In this document: piece by piece, positions 25,947 through 35,645 of the stretch
How positions within the stretch are numbered: position 1 is the stretch's first letter
How the letters are laid out: the number at the start of each line of letters is the position of its first letter
Origin: Lampris incognitus
Taxonomy: Eukaryota > Chordata > Actinopteri > Lampriformes > Lampridae
Length of the DNA: 64,000 nucleotides
Reading direction: 5' to 3'
Assembly: GCF_029633865.1 (NCBI RefSeq)
Contig: NC_079221.1
Location: 5,880,200-5,944,199 of the forward strand
Made by a program: the position numbers and the translations under genes
The notes under the pieces: model-generated
The model's database searches: none
What the model was told of the DNA's origin: nothing
The model's input: only the letters and a program-made list of their open reading frames with translations

Positions 25947-27510
25947 GGCCAGATGGCTCGGAATCCGGCTTTGAATGTGCAGGGAGCTCCCGACGTTTGA
26001 TTCCCGCGTGTGCATAAAACGTATCTTCTTCTTCTTCTTCGCCGAATATGGACGCGTCGGCTCGCGGGCGTCGGAAGCGCTGCGATCTCGGCGGTAAGCT
26101 GTGTTTTATCGTTTGGCAGCTGGTGATGTCATCAGCCGTGGCTACATTGTTGCCCGGCCTGGTTACTGTGTGACGACGAAAGGGGGGACACCTGGTCGTC
26201 CAGATGCTGAGGGGCAACAATGTATCTTTTACTGCTGAGGGTTTAACGAAGATGTTACACCTTCCGGGGGGGCTCGGCGCGTGTCGTGTCGCGTTGTGTT
26301 GTGTTGTGTTGTGTTACTTTCCCTTTTTTGTTGTTGTTCTTGGCTGAAAGTTGTGGATTTGCTGGGATTCATTTGGCGTGTTTGTCCAGGAAAAAAAAAG
26401 GGGGGGGGGGAAATCAACCTGTTGTTACAAGACCACCTTTGTGCTTTTATTTTATTTTATTTTATTTCACGTCTTCACTTCCCCGGCGTGTCAACAGGCC
26501 CTTCAGGCGATGCTGCGGCTCCACCTTCAGTGTGAGCTTAAGACGTGGCTACAGGCCGTAATGAGCTGCTCGTGCACATGACCCTATGGGGTCTTGTTTT
26601 TTTTGGGTGGAGGACAGTCTCGAATTTAGGCACCGTGGCGTCACGTGGTTTCCGTCCGTTAACGTGAGTTTCTCGGAGCTTTAATAGATTTATAATGGCG
26701 GCCGGATCGAGCAGCCAAAGCCAGCAGAAGGATGTGGAGGGCGAAGCTGCCGCTGGCTGATTGGTTCACAAACAGTGCGTGCAGAGGCCGTCATTAAAAA
26801 ACAATCTCCTGGCCCCCTTCTTTTTTCTTTTTTTTTCTTTCCAAATTTGACTGACGTGTCATGTGTCAAGTTTATTTATTTTTTTCCCCTGTGACGCACC
26901 ACACGCCTCGTGGATCCTCCCGTAGGCTCGTATGTAAGTTATTAGCTAATTAAACCGTAGCCAACTCAGCTGAGCGTTGCTCAACGACCATCCTGAATTA
27001 AAACTAAAAAAAAAAAACTGATCAAACGTTTAAAAATTAACTAAAAAAATACAAAATAAAAAAAATAAAATGAGCTAAATTCTCCCCCTGCTGAGAACGG
27101 AAGCATCTACTGGGAAATATGCTCGATTTTTTGGGAATTTTCCTCTCTTCCGGTCGAGAGAAAAAATTAATATATATATTTTTTTGGTTTTTTTGTTTGG
27201 AGGGGTTGAATTGAATCATTTATTTGAAATAGAAAAAGGGAAAAAAGGAGCCCAGCTAATCGACGGAGCCCCCTTCCCCGACACGAGCCGCGTGGAAAGG
27301 CTGACTCGGTCTTTCTTTTGTCCTACAGGAGCCTGCACCTTCGTCTTTGACCCGTCCCAACGACGTGCGGGACGAGGTGAAAGCCAGGTCAGGGTGTCTC
27401 CCCAGCACCGAGGCCTGCTGCTGCACACGATGCCCCGCGCCCTGCAAACCAACCCCGCCATTTATTTACCCATTTATAGAAATAAATAAATACATATATA
27501 AAGAAATATA
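25947..27510. other. unassigned spacer with a second CNE-like patch
   Basis: A patch at 26636-26730 (GTCACGTGGTTTCC, TTTAATAGATTTATAATGG) resembles regulatory sequence. GTGTT repeat at about 26292-26318 and poly-A/T tracts elsewhere. No exon is recognised. Confidence 0.35.
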
Positions 27511-27715
27511 TAACGGAAGACTTACGGAGACTTTGCAAGCTCGAGATCTGCCCCTGGTACACCCGCATCGTGAAACTCACCCCCCCCCCAAAAAAATAAA
27601 TATATATATATAAATATATATATAAATAAATATAACGGAAGACTTACGGAGACTCTGCAAGCTCGAGATCTGCCCCTGGTACACCCGCATCGTGAAACTC
27701 ACCCCCCCCAAAAAA

Positions 27716-27752
<37 letters not shown>
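27511..27752. repeat. 122-bp tandem duplication ending in TA repeats
   Basis: The segment starting TAACGGAAGACTTACGGAG at 27511 recurs at 27633 with one or two differences, including GCTCGAGATCTGCCCCTGG and CACCCGCATCGTGAAACTCA. Each copy ends in C-run, A-run and (TA)n. Confidence 0.92.
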
Positions 27753-27757
<5 letters not shown>

Positions 27758-28779
27758 TTTAATAGCAGAGTAGCTACCAGTGTTATTGTCTATATTCGTA
27801 GCAGCAACATTAAGCCTCGTGCCTTGCCACCCCCTCACGAGCCACGCTGACCCGGGACTCTTTGGGTTTTGGAGCAACACAGTTGTAAAAAATCTACTTA
27901 AAAATCCCCCAGTATAGAGCTCGTGCTCATCTCAGTTATTAATGATATGACAGATAATGATGCTTTAATAGCGATTCAGAACTGGGTCACTTTGACCCGA
28001 ACGGAAGAGACCACCGGGTGGGGGTGGGGGGGGGGTTAACAGTGGTACACGACGCTGTTTTAGGCCGACGCGTTAATTCCCCCAAACGAGTCGATCTGAA
28101 ATGATCAATTTTACCCCACAGTAAAAAAAACGAAAAAAAGAGGATATTTTCTGCTCTTGCTGACCACCCAGTCCACTCCCCCAGTACCGGGGGACGGGGG
28201 GGGGGGGAGAGGCTGAGGCCTAGGGACCCACCGAGCCCCCCCTCTTCTTATCCTTTTTTAGTTCGGGCACCTTCAGAACCGCGCTGTAACACCAGAACCG
28301 CGTCCCGTGGCAGCCAGTCGCGCGCCTTGCCAGCTGTCCGTCAAGCCAAACGAGACGCTCCCGTCCCAGGACCCCCCTCCTCCGTGGAAAGTGCGGCCCC
28401 CCCCCCTCGCGTTATCACTTTTGGGGTTTTTTTTAGAAAAAAAAAAGAAGAGAAGGTGCCTGTGTGGAAGGCTGCGCTTCCTGGCTCCGTGCAGGCCCGT
28501 ATTCACCCCCCCTCCCCTCCCCTCCTCACCCCACCACCCCCGTCGGTTTCCGTCCCGTTTCGGACGCCCGCGCGTCGGGTCCAAAAGTGGGAGATAATGA
28601 CCGCGCGGGCGGTTTTGCTGAGTCTCGAGGCATGTGGTCATGTGCAAGGGGGGAGGCCGGGCCGGCGCGCGCAGACCGGCGGAACCATTAATCCCTCCCG
28701 CGGCCGGCGACGGGGGAGGGGGGGGAGGAGGGGGGGTAGAGGGGGGGGAGAGGCTTTGTGCTCCCCGCCGCGGCGGTTT
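27753..28779. other. unassigned spacer
   Basis: G- and C-homopolymer-rich sequence (28020-28036, 28190-28210, 28500-28545, 28710-28752). No gene is recognised. Confidence 0.4.
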
Positions 28780-28890
28780 ACTCCGTAATTAATGGATCAC
28801 CGGGAATTTGGTAAACTCGCGCAGCCCCTTTGAGCTGTCACATGACCGAAAATAATGGAACTTTCGGGTATGTGCTCGCGCAAATGATGC
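28780..28890. promoter_or_regulatory. CNE-like block upstream of miR-10
   Basis: Unique sequence containing TACTCCGTAATTAATGGATC, GAGCTGTCACATGACCG and AAAATAATGGAAC: homeodomain-type TAATTA and an E-box in a repeat-free patch between repeat-rich flanks. Candidate conserved hoxd4/miR-10 element, inferred. Confidence 0.35.
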
Positions 28891-29404
28891 GGTTTTGACC
28901 CCCCGTGGCCCCCCTCGGCCGCATCCCGCGCGCGCTCCGGCGTCCAGCGGCCGGTCGAGGCGGAGGAAGGTTTCGGCCTGCGCGCGCCGCTGCGCGTAAA
29001 GTGTGACGCGGGGTTGTTGGTACGCAGGCCGGGCTGCGAGACGTGTTGCTGGGTAGGATGCCCCCCCCCCCCCCCAGCTGAAAGACTGGGGAGAGTGGGG
29101 GGGGGGTGTGCTTTCAGTCATAAAAGCAACTTTAAATATATGTTTGTGAACTTGAACCGTGATGCCGGGGAGCGGGCGTGTTGCCCCAAGACCCGAAGTG
29201 CCCACGTTTTGTCTTAATGCCCCCCCCCTCACGTGTGCAGCGTGGCTGTTTCACACGCCTTGCTCGTTTGCTGTGGAAGTCGATACGATCACTCTGCACT
29301 GTTGACAGTGGGGGGATCCCCCACCCACCCCCACCCCCCCGTCCCCAAGCGGAACCGACGTGTTGGCTTAGATAAAGGTCAGTGCGGAGGAAGCGTAACC
29401 CGTC
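28891..29404. other. unassigned spacer before miR-10
   Basis: GC-rich sequence with C/G homopolymers near 29060-29110; AT-rich patch at 29120-29150. It may contain the start of the miR-10 primary transcript, which cannot be placed from sequence alone. Confidence 0.35.
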
Positions 29405-29483
29405 GTCTATATATACCCTGTAGAACCGAATGTGTGTGATGGAACCACGGTCACAGATTCGGTTCTAGGGGAGTATATGGTCG
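29405..29483 (+). ncRNA. mir10: miR-10 family microRNA precursor
   Basis: The 5p arm at 29414-29436 begins TACCCTGTAGAACCGAAT, the miR-10 mature sequence, then reads GTGTG instead of the TTGTG of miR-10b. The 3p arm at 29453-29474 begins ACAGATTCGGTTCTAGGGG and pairs with it in a standard hairpin with a short loop. It lies 1.8 kb upstream of hoxd4a on the same strand, the ancestral place of mir-10 genes next to Hox4, so the HoxD-linked (mir-10b-type) locus is likely. The G at mature position 19 is, as I recall, the form called miR-10d in fish; the exact paralogue name is uncertain. miR-10 represses several transcripts, including Hox3 and Hox1 paralogues, and is usually co-expressed with hoxd4. 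Confidence 0.96.
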
Positions 29484-29577
29484 ATGAAAAAACTTCGACT
29501 CGTCGACTCGTGCGGGCTTATTGGGGCACCTTTTTTTTTTTCCCGGCAGATGTATAGGCGCCGTAGTCCGGCTGGCA

Positions 29578-29767
29578 GAGGTGCCGTGGAGGGACACTTG
29601 GAGTGCCCTTGGCCTGTTTCTATTGGCTGCTGAGTGGATGCGAGGTTGCATGGAAGGGGAAGAATGAACACGAGGATGTCCAATTTGCCGTCACACCTGC
29701 ACAGATGCGCGGGACCACTATGAATACACGCGAGATGGCTGCATGCTTGCAAGTTTTCTGCAAAGAT
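29578..29767 (+). repeat. distal promoter-like segment, copy 1
   Basis: Imperfect direct copy of 30221-30428: shared blocks include GGGACACTTGGAGT, CCCTTGGCCTGTTT, ATTGGCTGCTGAGTGGATGC, GTCACACCTGCACA and a CTTGCAAG-containing end. The inverted CCAAT box (TATTGGC) is kept; the position matching the TATA box of copy 2 reads CTATGAATAC. Confidence 0.85.
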
Positions 29768-29770
29768 AGG

Positions 29771-30214
29771 CACCATATCACCATATCACCATATATATCA
29801 CCATGGTACCATATCACCATATCACCATATATATCACCATGGTACCATATCACCATATCACCATATCACCATATATATCACCATGGTACCATGGTACCAT
29901 ATCACCATATATATCACCATGGTACCATAGTACCATATCGCCATATCACCATATATATCACCATGGTACCATGGTACCATATCGCCATATCACCATATAT
30001 ATCACCATGGTACCATGGTACCATATCACCATATATATCACCATGGTACCATGGTACCATATCGCCATATCACCATATATATCACCATGGTACCATGGTA
30101 CCATATCACCATATATATCACCATGGTACCATAGTACCATATCACCATATATATCACCATGGTACCATAGTACCATATCACCATATATATCACCATGGTA
30201 CCATAGTACCATAG
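29771..30214. repeat. self-complementary CACCATGGTACCAT minisatellite
   Basis: Tandem array of CACCATATCACC, ATATATATCACCATGG and TACCATGGTACCAT blocks, units about 27-46 bp. CCATGGTACCATGG and ATATATAT are palindromes, so single strands can fold extensively. Confidence 0.93.
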
Positions 30215-30220
30215 CTATCA

Positions 30221-30467
30221 GAGATGCCATATGGGACACTTGGAGTCCCCTTGGCCTGTTTTCATTGGCTGCTGAGTGGATGCGAAGTTGCACGGAAGGG
30301 GAAGAGTGAATGTCACAATGTCAAATCTGCTGTCACACCTGCACACCTGCACACCTGCACACCTGCACAGGCCACTACACTATAAATGCACGCGAAACGT
30401 GCGCAAAGCTTGCAAGCTTTCTGCAGAAGCGCGCAACCCTCGAGGAAAACGCGACAACCTCCGAAAG
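30221..30467 (+). promoter_or_regulatory. candidate distal hoxd4a promoter and leader exon (copy 2)
   Basis: Inverted CCAAT (ATTGG, 30264-30268), a CACCTGCACA repeat (30335-30370) and a good TATA box TATAAATG (30381-30388) precede a potential start near 30410. A strong donor, CCGAAAG|gtaagg, follows at 30468. An equally strong acceptor, ttttctaccttcag, ends at 31300, six bases before the hoxd4a ATG. A leader exon of about 30410-30467 spliced to 31301 is therefore plausible. A distal promoter near mir-10 is known for vertebrate Hox4 genes; the exact exon here is inferred. Confidence 0.45.
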
Positions 30468-30739
30468 GTAAGGCGCGCCGCCAGCGGCGGCGGAGTTCAC
30501 TTCAGCGGGGTTTCCTCCTCCTCCTCCTCTGTTCTCCCCGTCAGTTGTATCGCCGCATTATTGATTCTCGGCCCGGCTGCTGCAGCCAATAGGCTCCTCG
30601 GAGCCGGGCTGAAAAGGGATGGAGCAGATGAGGGGATGAGACTGGTGTAACTTTTGGATGACCCCCTTCTCGACAAAGACTGTCCTCATCAATTGTCCGC
30701 AGCCATTATCCCCCCCCCCTCCGTCTTTTATGCCAAGGG

Positions 30740-30825
<86 letters not shown>

Positions 30826-31170
30826 TGGCGGCTTTTGTTTGTTTCCCTCTGCAACTCTGTGCCTTTCAGGTGGGGAGCGACACTTCAGAGCGTTAGAGTG
30901 ACACGTTTTTTTTTGCACCACCAAACAATTAAAAAAAGGGAGCTTGATGGGGGGGGGGGGGCTTCCCGACGCGCAGCAACGCAGCCAGCTATGGAGGGGA
31001 TGCGCGGAGCAGCAGCGAGAGCCTCCAACAAACACCTCCTTCTTCTTCTTCTTCTGCTGCCTGGCGAGCTGCGCGCTTTTCCCAGGATGCTTTTAATTTG
31101 GCCGCATGCGAAGTTGTGGACGGAGCGGACTCTCGGATCTATGTTTATCCGTTTAGCGGGCTGCGGCTCC
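30468..31170. other. hoxd4a 5' flank / predicted leader intron
   Basis: Includes the (GT)n microsatellite at 30747-30824, a TCC repeat at 30507-30530 and G/T homopolymers. If the leader exon is real, this is part of a 833-bp intron (30468-31300). No coding content. Confidence 0.4.
30747..30824. repeat. (GT)n microsatellite
   Basis: Uninterrupted GT dinucleotide run of about 78 bp. Confidence 0.95.
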
Positions 31171-31173
31171 GCC

Positions 31174-31194
31174 ATTGGCCCGCGCGGTCACGTG
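31174..31194 (+). promoter_or_regulatory. hoxd4a proximal CCAAT / E-box pair
   Basis: Inverted CCAAT (ATTGG, 31174-31178) and CACGTG (31189-31194) lie 113-133 bp before the ATG, the pairing seen at the other three genes. It may drive a proximal hoxd4a transcript. Confidence 0.5.
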
Positions 31195-31306
31195 GTCCGC
31201 TAACTTTATTCAGTTGACACCAAGTAGGAGGGCTCTACGGAGGGGGAGGGAAAAAAAAAAGACAACTCCAGAAAAAAAAATTAGTATTTTCTACCTTCAG
31301 AAATTA

Positions 31307-33309
31307 ATGGCCATGAGTTCGTATATGGTGAACTCTAAGTATGTGGACCCGAAATTCCCCCCTTGCGAGGAATATTCCCAGAACAGCTACATCCCCGACC
31401 AGGGCTCCTCGGACTACTACGGTCCGGCGCAGGACGCCGACTTCCAGCATCCAGGGATCTACCCGCGGCCGAGCTACGCGGAGCAGCCCTTCAGCTGCGG
31501 CACCGCGCAGGAGCGGGGTCACGCGCAGGAGCGAGCCGGCGACCCCGGCCCCTTCGCGGCGCGCGCCGAGCAGCAGCAGCAGTGCCCCTCGGTCCAAACG
31601 GCCGGTCCGCGGACTTGTGGACAGCAGCAGCAGCAGAACGCGAAGAGCCCGAACGGGATACAAGCCAAGCAGCCTGCAGTGGTTTACCCCTGGATGAAGA
31701 AAGTCCACGTAACTACCGGTAAGAACCCCGTGTCTCCCATGTCTCTTTATGGAGGGGTGGTGGTGGTGGTGGTGGAGGGGGTGGTGGTGGTGGTGGAGGG
31801 GGTGGGTGGGTGCCGGGGGGGTCGCAAGATGAAGTCTAAGTATTTGAGGTACCCGCGAAGCCGTTCAGCGCAATATTTATGGGCGCCTTTGAAGGCCTCG
31901 CCAATTACACCAGTCATAAATGTTTATAGGGGAGGAAATAGGCCGCTGGCAAGGTGAACGCCTGAGAAGCGCCTCCGGCCGGGCCGTCATAACGCGCCAT
32001 ATCGCAGGAGGAAGCACCTCTTGCCGGGCCGTCATAACGCGCCATATCGCAGGAGGAAGCACCTCCGGCCGGGCCGTCATAACGCGCCATATCGCAGGAG
32101 GAATCGCTCTGGCCGGGCCGTCATAACGCGCCATATCGCAGGTCATAACGCGCCATATCGCAGGAGGGAGCACCTCTTGCCGGGTCATAACGCGCCATAT
32201 CGCAGGAGGAATCGCCTCCGGCCGGGCCGTCATAACGCGCCATATCGCAGGGGGAATCGCTCTGGCCGGGCCGTCATAACGCGCCATATCGCAGGGGGAA
32301 GCACCTCCGGCCGGGCCGTCATAACGCGCCATATCGCAGGGGGAAGCACCTCCGGCCGGACCGTCATAACGCGCCATATCGCAGGGGGAAGCACCTCTGG
32401 CCGGACCGTCATAACGCGCCATATCGCAGGGGGAAGCACCTCTGGCCGGGCCGTCATAACGCGCCATATCGCAGGGGGAAGCACCTCCGGCCGGGCCGTC
32501 ATAACGCGCCATATCGCAGGGGGAAGCACCTCCGGCCGGGCCGTCATAACGCGCCATATCGCAGGAGGAAGCACCTCCGGCCGGGCCGTCATAACGCGCA
32601 ATATCGCAGGAGCAGCTCTTCCACAGCCCATTAGCAACCCTTCATTACTATTTCCTGATCTCCTTTTCACGTGGGTTGTCTTTCAAGTTCGCTCGTCTCG
32701 TGCAGAGGGGTAGGTAGCTAGTTCGGTAGGTCGGTAGCTAGTTCGGTAGGTCGGTAGGTCGGTAGTTCGGTAGGTCGGTAGTTCGGTAGGTCGGTGGTTC
32801 GGTAGGTCGGTGGTTCGGTAGGTCGGTGGTTCGGTAGGTCGGTCTGCAGGTCTGCAGTTTGGGGCTTGTTTACACCCTGCACCGTGATCGCGTTTGGGTC
32901 ACTTAATTTATTTCCCCCCCCCCCCTCCCCACGCCCTTGTGTTGTGTTTGTTGCAGTGAATCCGGATTACACGGGATCGGAGCCCAAACGGTCGAGAACG
33001 GCGTACACGCGGCAGCAGGTTCTGGAACTGGAGAAGGAATTTCACTTTAACAGGTACCTGACCAGGCGGCGGAGGATCGAGATCGCGCACACGCTCTGCC
33101 TGTCCGAGCGGCAGATCAAGATCTGGTTTCAGAACAGGAGGATGAAATGGAAGAAGGACCACAAACTACCCAACACGAAGGGCAGGTCTTCCTCCTCCTC
33201 CTCTTCCTCCTCTTCCTCCTCTTCCTCCTCCGCAGCGGCGGCGGCGGCGGCCTGCAGCCATCTGCAGAACCTCCAGAAGGATAGCCAGACTGATATCACA
33301 ACTTTGTAA
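31307..33309 (+). CDS. hoxd4a: Homeobox protein Hox-D4a (two exons)
   Basis: Join 31307-31718 and 32957-33309, 254 aa against 255 in the human protein. It starts [20 protein letters not shown], the Hox4 N-terminal signature; the open frame continues further upstream but this ATG matches the family. The PBX-binding hexapeptide YPWM is at 127-130. The donor gtaaga after ACC G and the acceptor tgttgcag before 32957 are phase 1 and give HVTTVNPDYTG. The homeodomain is residues 147-206 ([10 protein letters not shown] to MKWKKDH). The tail KLPNTKGR is followed by Ser15 (215-229) and Ala7 (230-236) runs and ends QTDITTL, as in Hox4. The protein is a nuclear regulator of hindbrain and anterior trunk identity. 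Q runs in exon 1 come from CAG repeats. The 1238-bp intron carries two minisatellites. Confidence 0.97.
31757..31810. repeat. (GGT)n repeat in hoxd4a intron
   Basis: GGTGGTGGTGG-type simple repeat close to the exon 1 donor. Confidence 0.88.
31964..32613. repeat. 45-bp minisatellite in hoxd4a intron
   Basis: Fifteen copies of GCCGTCATAACGCGCCATAT, each followed by CGCAGG(G/A)GG plus a variable AAGCACCTCCGGCCGG or AATCGCTCTGGCCGG piece; a few units are shortened. The 45-bp period keeps frames open on both strands, but there is no start or splice context and these frames are not genes. The invariant half contains a GTCATAA word resembling posterior Hox/Cdx half sites. Confidence 0.95.
32708..32842. 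repeat. TAGGTCGG minisatellite in hoxd4a intron
   Basis: Tandem TAGTTCGGTAGGTCGG and TGGTTCGGTAGGTCGG units, about 115 bp before exon 2. Confidence 0.93.
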
Positions 33310-34444
33310 GAGAAGAAACACAACTTTACCTCCCTCCTCCACCGTAACTGTACACCAAGAGACACGGGTTGTGCGTGTGCGTGCGTGTGCGTGCGTGCGT
33401 GTGCGTGCGTGTGTTCTGTTTTTGTTTGGACTTTTGGACTTTTGCATGGACCTACGTCGTCTTCAGCCGTTTGTATTTAACGAAAAGGAGAAAAAAAAAG
33501 AAACCCGTGGCCGCAGGGAGCGTTGACTCCACACCGAGTCCGAGGACCCGCACGCGGGCCGAGTCCTCCAAGAGGCACGGCGGGTCAACCCGTCCCGTCC
33601 CCGTCCCGGACCCGAACCCAGGGAAGACGCGGCGAGACCGCTCCGGCGCCCCCTCGTCTTCTTCAAGTCCTCCAGAAGCTGGAAGAGCCGCTTGTCGTCG
33701 TCCCCCCCACCCCCCCCCACCCCATCCCACCAGCAGGCCCACCCGCTCTCCCGAACCGCCGAACCGGCCACAGAGCGCGCGAGAGGAACGGCGGCGGGGA
33801 ACGGTCGCGCCCCGGTTTCTATTCGTTGCAGTTTGCGGTTACGTGTCATTGTAACGAATCCCTTTTAACTTATTTTGTACAACACGTTTTTTTGCAACAA
33901 AAAAACCAAAAAAAAAGAAACAGAAAAAGCGAAATTTTATTGTAAAGAAACAAAACAAAACAAAAGCGAAGCAAAACAAAACAAAGCCCCCCCCCCTAAA
34001 AAAGGAGAGACAGAAGCTCGAGACATTCCTCCTCTTCTTCTTCTTCGGCTGTAAATCTGGGCCGACATCTCGGTAAACACTGCGCCTTTTTCACAGCCTT
34101 GCTTCACGTGCCGGCTGGGAATCGAACCCGCAGCCCGTCCCGCACGCCCCGGGGAGCGTTCCCGGGGACCCCCCCCCGAGTCTTACAGGGGTCTCCCTCC
34201 CCGTCCCAGCCGCTCCCGGACGGATTGTTCCTCCTCATTATTTATTTGAGCGTCGTTTGTTGTATTTTTTTCTGTTCGTTGTTTTGGTGAAAAATCTCGC
34301 ATAGCCGCGAGTTTGACACGAGCCGCTTCCCATTGAAAATGTTGTTTTTTTTGTTTTTTTTTAAAAAAAAGAAGAAGAAGAAATATCGTAAACATGTTCC
34401 AACTCTTGTGCATTTTTTTATAGCATGGCTGTTATGCAAAAAAA

Positions 34445-34479
<35 letters not shown>

Positions 34480-34595
34480 TACTCAATGGGATTTTTAGTT
34501 GATGTTGAAATCTCCTCACGTGGCGCAACCCCCCCCCCCCGCTTTACACCAAACTACAAACTACAACCAGGCAGGGGCCCTCACCTCACGCTATC

Positions 34596-34668
34596 TATTT
34601 ATCTTTTATTTTGTGTTCCAGCACACACAACTGCTAGAATGATGCACGAACACACACACACACACACA

Positions 34669-34721
<53 letters not shown>

Positions 34722-34789
34722 ATATATATGTGTGTACACATATATATTGTGTGTATATATGTATATATATATATATGTGTGTGTGTGTG

Positions 34790-34832
<43 letters not shown>

Positions 34833-34849
34833 GAACACAAAATAAAAGA

Positions 34850-34855
<6 letters not shown>
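34596..34855. repeat. 31-bp perfect inverted repeat around a CA/TA microsatellite
   Basis: The arm 34596-34626 (TATTTATCTTTTATTTTGTG, then TTCCAGCACAC) is the exact reverse complement of 34825-34855. The 198 bp between are CA/TA/GT repeats that are also largely self-complementary, so the unit can fold into one long hairpin. It may be a small foldback element or a palindromic rearrangement. Confidence 0.88.
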
Positions 34856-34880
<25 letters not shown>

Positions 34881-34964
34881 ATAGATAGAGAAGGCAGCGC
34901 AGAGCTTCTTGCGAGGCGAAGGGGCTCGTCTCTGTCGCGTCCTCTTGGGGAGAATTTGGGAGAG

Positions 34965-35009
34965 AAAAAAAGAAAAGAGAAAGAAAGAAGGACAGAAAGA
35001 AAGAAAGAG

Positions 35010-35048
<39 letters not shown>

Positions 35049-35053
35049 AGGAC

Positions 35054-35084
<31 letters not shown>

Positions 35085-35098
35085 AAGAAAGAAAGAGG
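34965..35098. repeat. (GAAA)n microsatellite
   Basis: GAAA tetranucleotide runs with GGACA and GAGA interruptions. Confidence 0.93.
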
Positions 35099-35310
35099 GG
35101 TATCTCAGCCGAGCTCCGACCAAGCGGCGTGCAGGGCTGCACCCAGGTTCACGCAGGGGACACCGAGACGGATTCCAGCCCGCGAGGAGTGACCTCTGCA
35201 GCCCCCCCTGACCCGCGCGCCGGACCCGCGGCGCTCGCGGCCTCTCGCAGAGCGCTGCTCGCATCGAGGTCGGCGCGTCTTTTTCTGGGTTTCTGGCTGC
35301 AGCGGAGGTC

Positions 35311-35455
35311 ACCCCCAACACACAACCACAACCACCACAACAACAACAACAACAACAAGCACCACAACAGACCCCCCCCCACCCCCAACACACAACCACA
35401 ACCACCACAACAACAACAACAACAACAAGCACCACAACAGATCCCCCCCCCACCC
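35311..35455. repeat. 70-bp tandem duplication with CAA repeats
   Basis: The block CCCCCAACACACAACCACAA plus (CAA)n plus AGCACCACAACAGA occurs twice in tandem. Confidence 0.9.
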
Positions 35456-35621
35456 CCAACTTCAAACGCCTCCACACAGTATTTATTGAAGCTGTATCAA
35501 ATCCCCCATGATGCATCACGCCCCCCCCTCCCCCGGTCAATATGCAACCCGTTTGGTTTTATTTTTGTACATGCTTTCTACCGTGTAATGTGCATCCAGA
35601 TGTGAAAAAGTATATTGGAAA

Positions 35622-35627
35622 AATAAA
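35622..35627 (+). terminator. candidate hoxd4a polyadenylation signal
   Basis: AATAAA followed by T-rich sequence, after typical UTR-like sequence. Confidence 0.45.
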
Positions 35628-35645
35628 GATTTTTACCGATTATGC

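Larger units (their letters stand above)
33310..35645 (+). other. probable hoxd4a 3'UTR
   Basis: From the TAA at 33307 no other gene is seen until an AATAAA at 35622-35627, preceded by a TGTA-rich stretch (GTACATGCTTTC, GTGTAATGTG) typical of Hox 3'UTR ends. A shorter UTR is possible. The span holds GT repeats (33369-33412), a (ATA)n run (34447-34480), a foldback around CA/TA repeats (34596-34855), GAAA repeats (34965-35098) and a ~70-bp duplicated CAACAACAA segment (35311-35455). Confidence 0.4.

Noticed and set aside
29603-30309. Frames reading HHITISPYISPWYHGT
   Set aside because: Translation of the CACCATGGTACCAT array; both strands give similar peptides because the unit is palindromic.
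31877-32713. Open frames of over 200 codons on both strands in the hoxd4a intron
   Set aside because: The 45-bp repeat period is a multiple of three, so frames stay open by construction.
34090-34140. GGGAATCGAACCCGC at about 34120 and similar words near 15052 and 55120 as tRNA genes
   Set aside because: Only B-box-like words are present; no A box or cloverleaf can be drawn around them.
35129-35605. Frames rich in Q, N, H and P with CAA/CAC runs
   Set aside because: They come from a duplicated CAA-repeat segment and lack domains or splice context.
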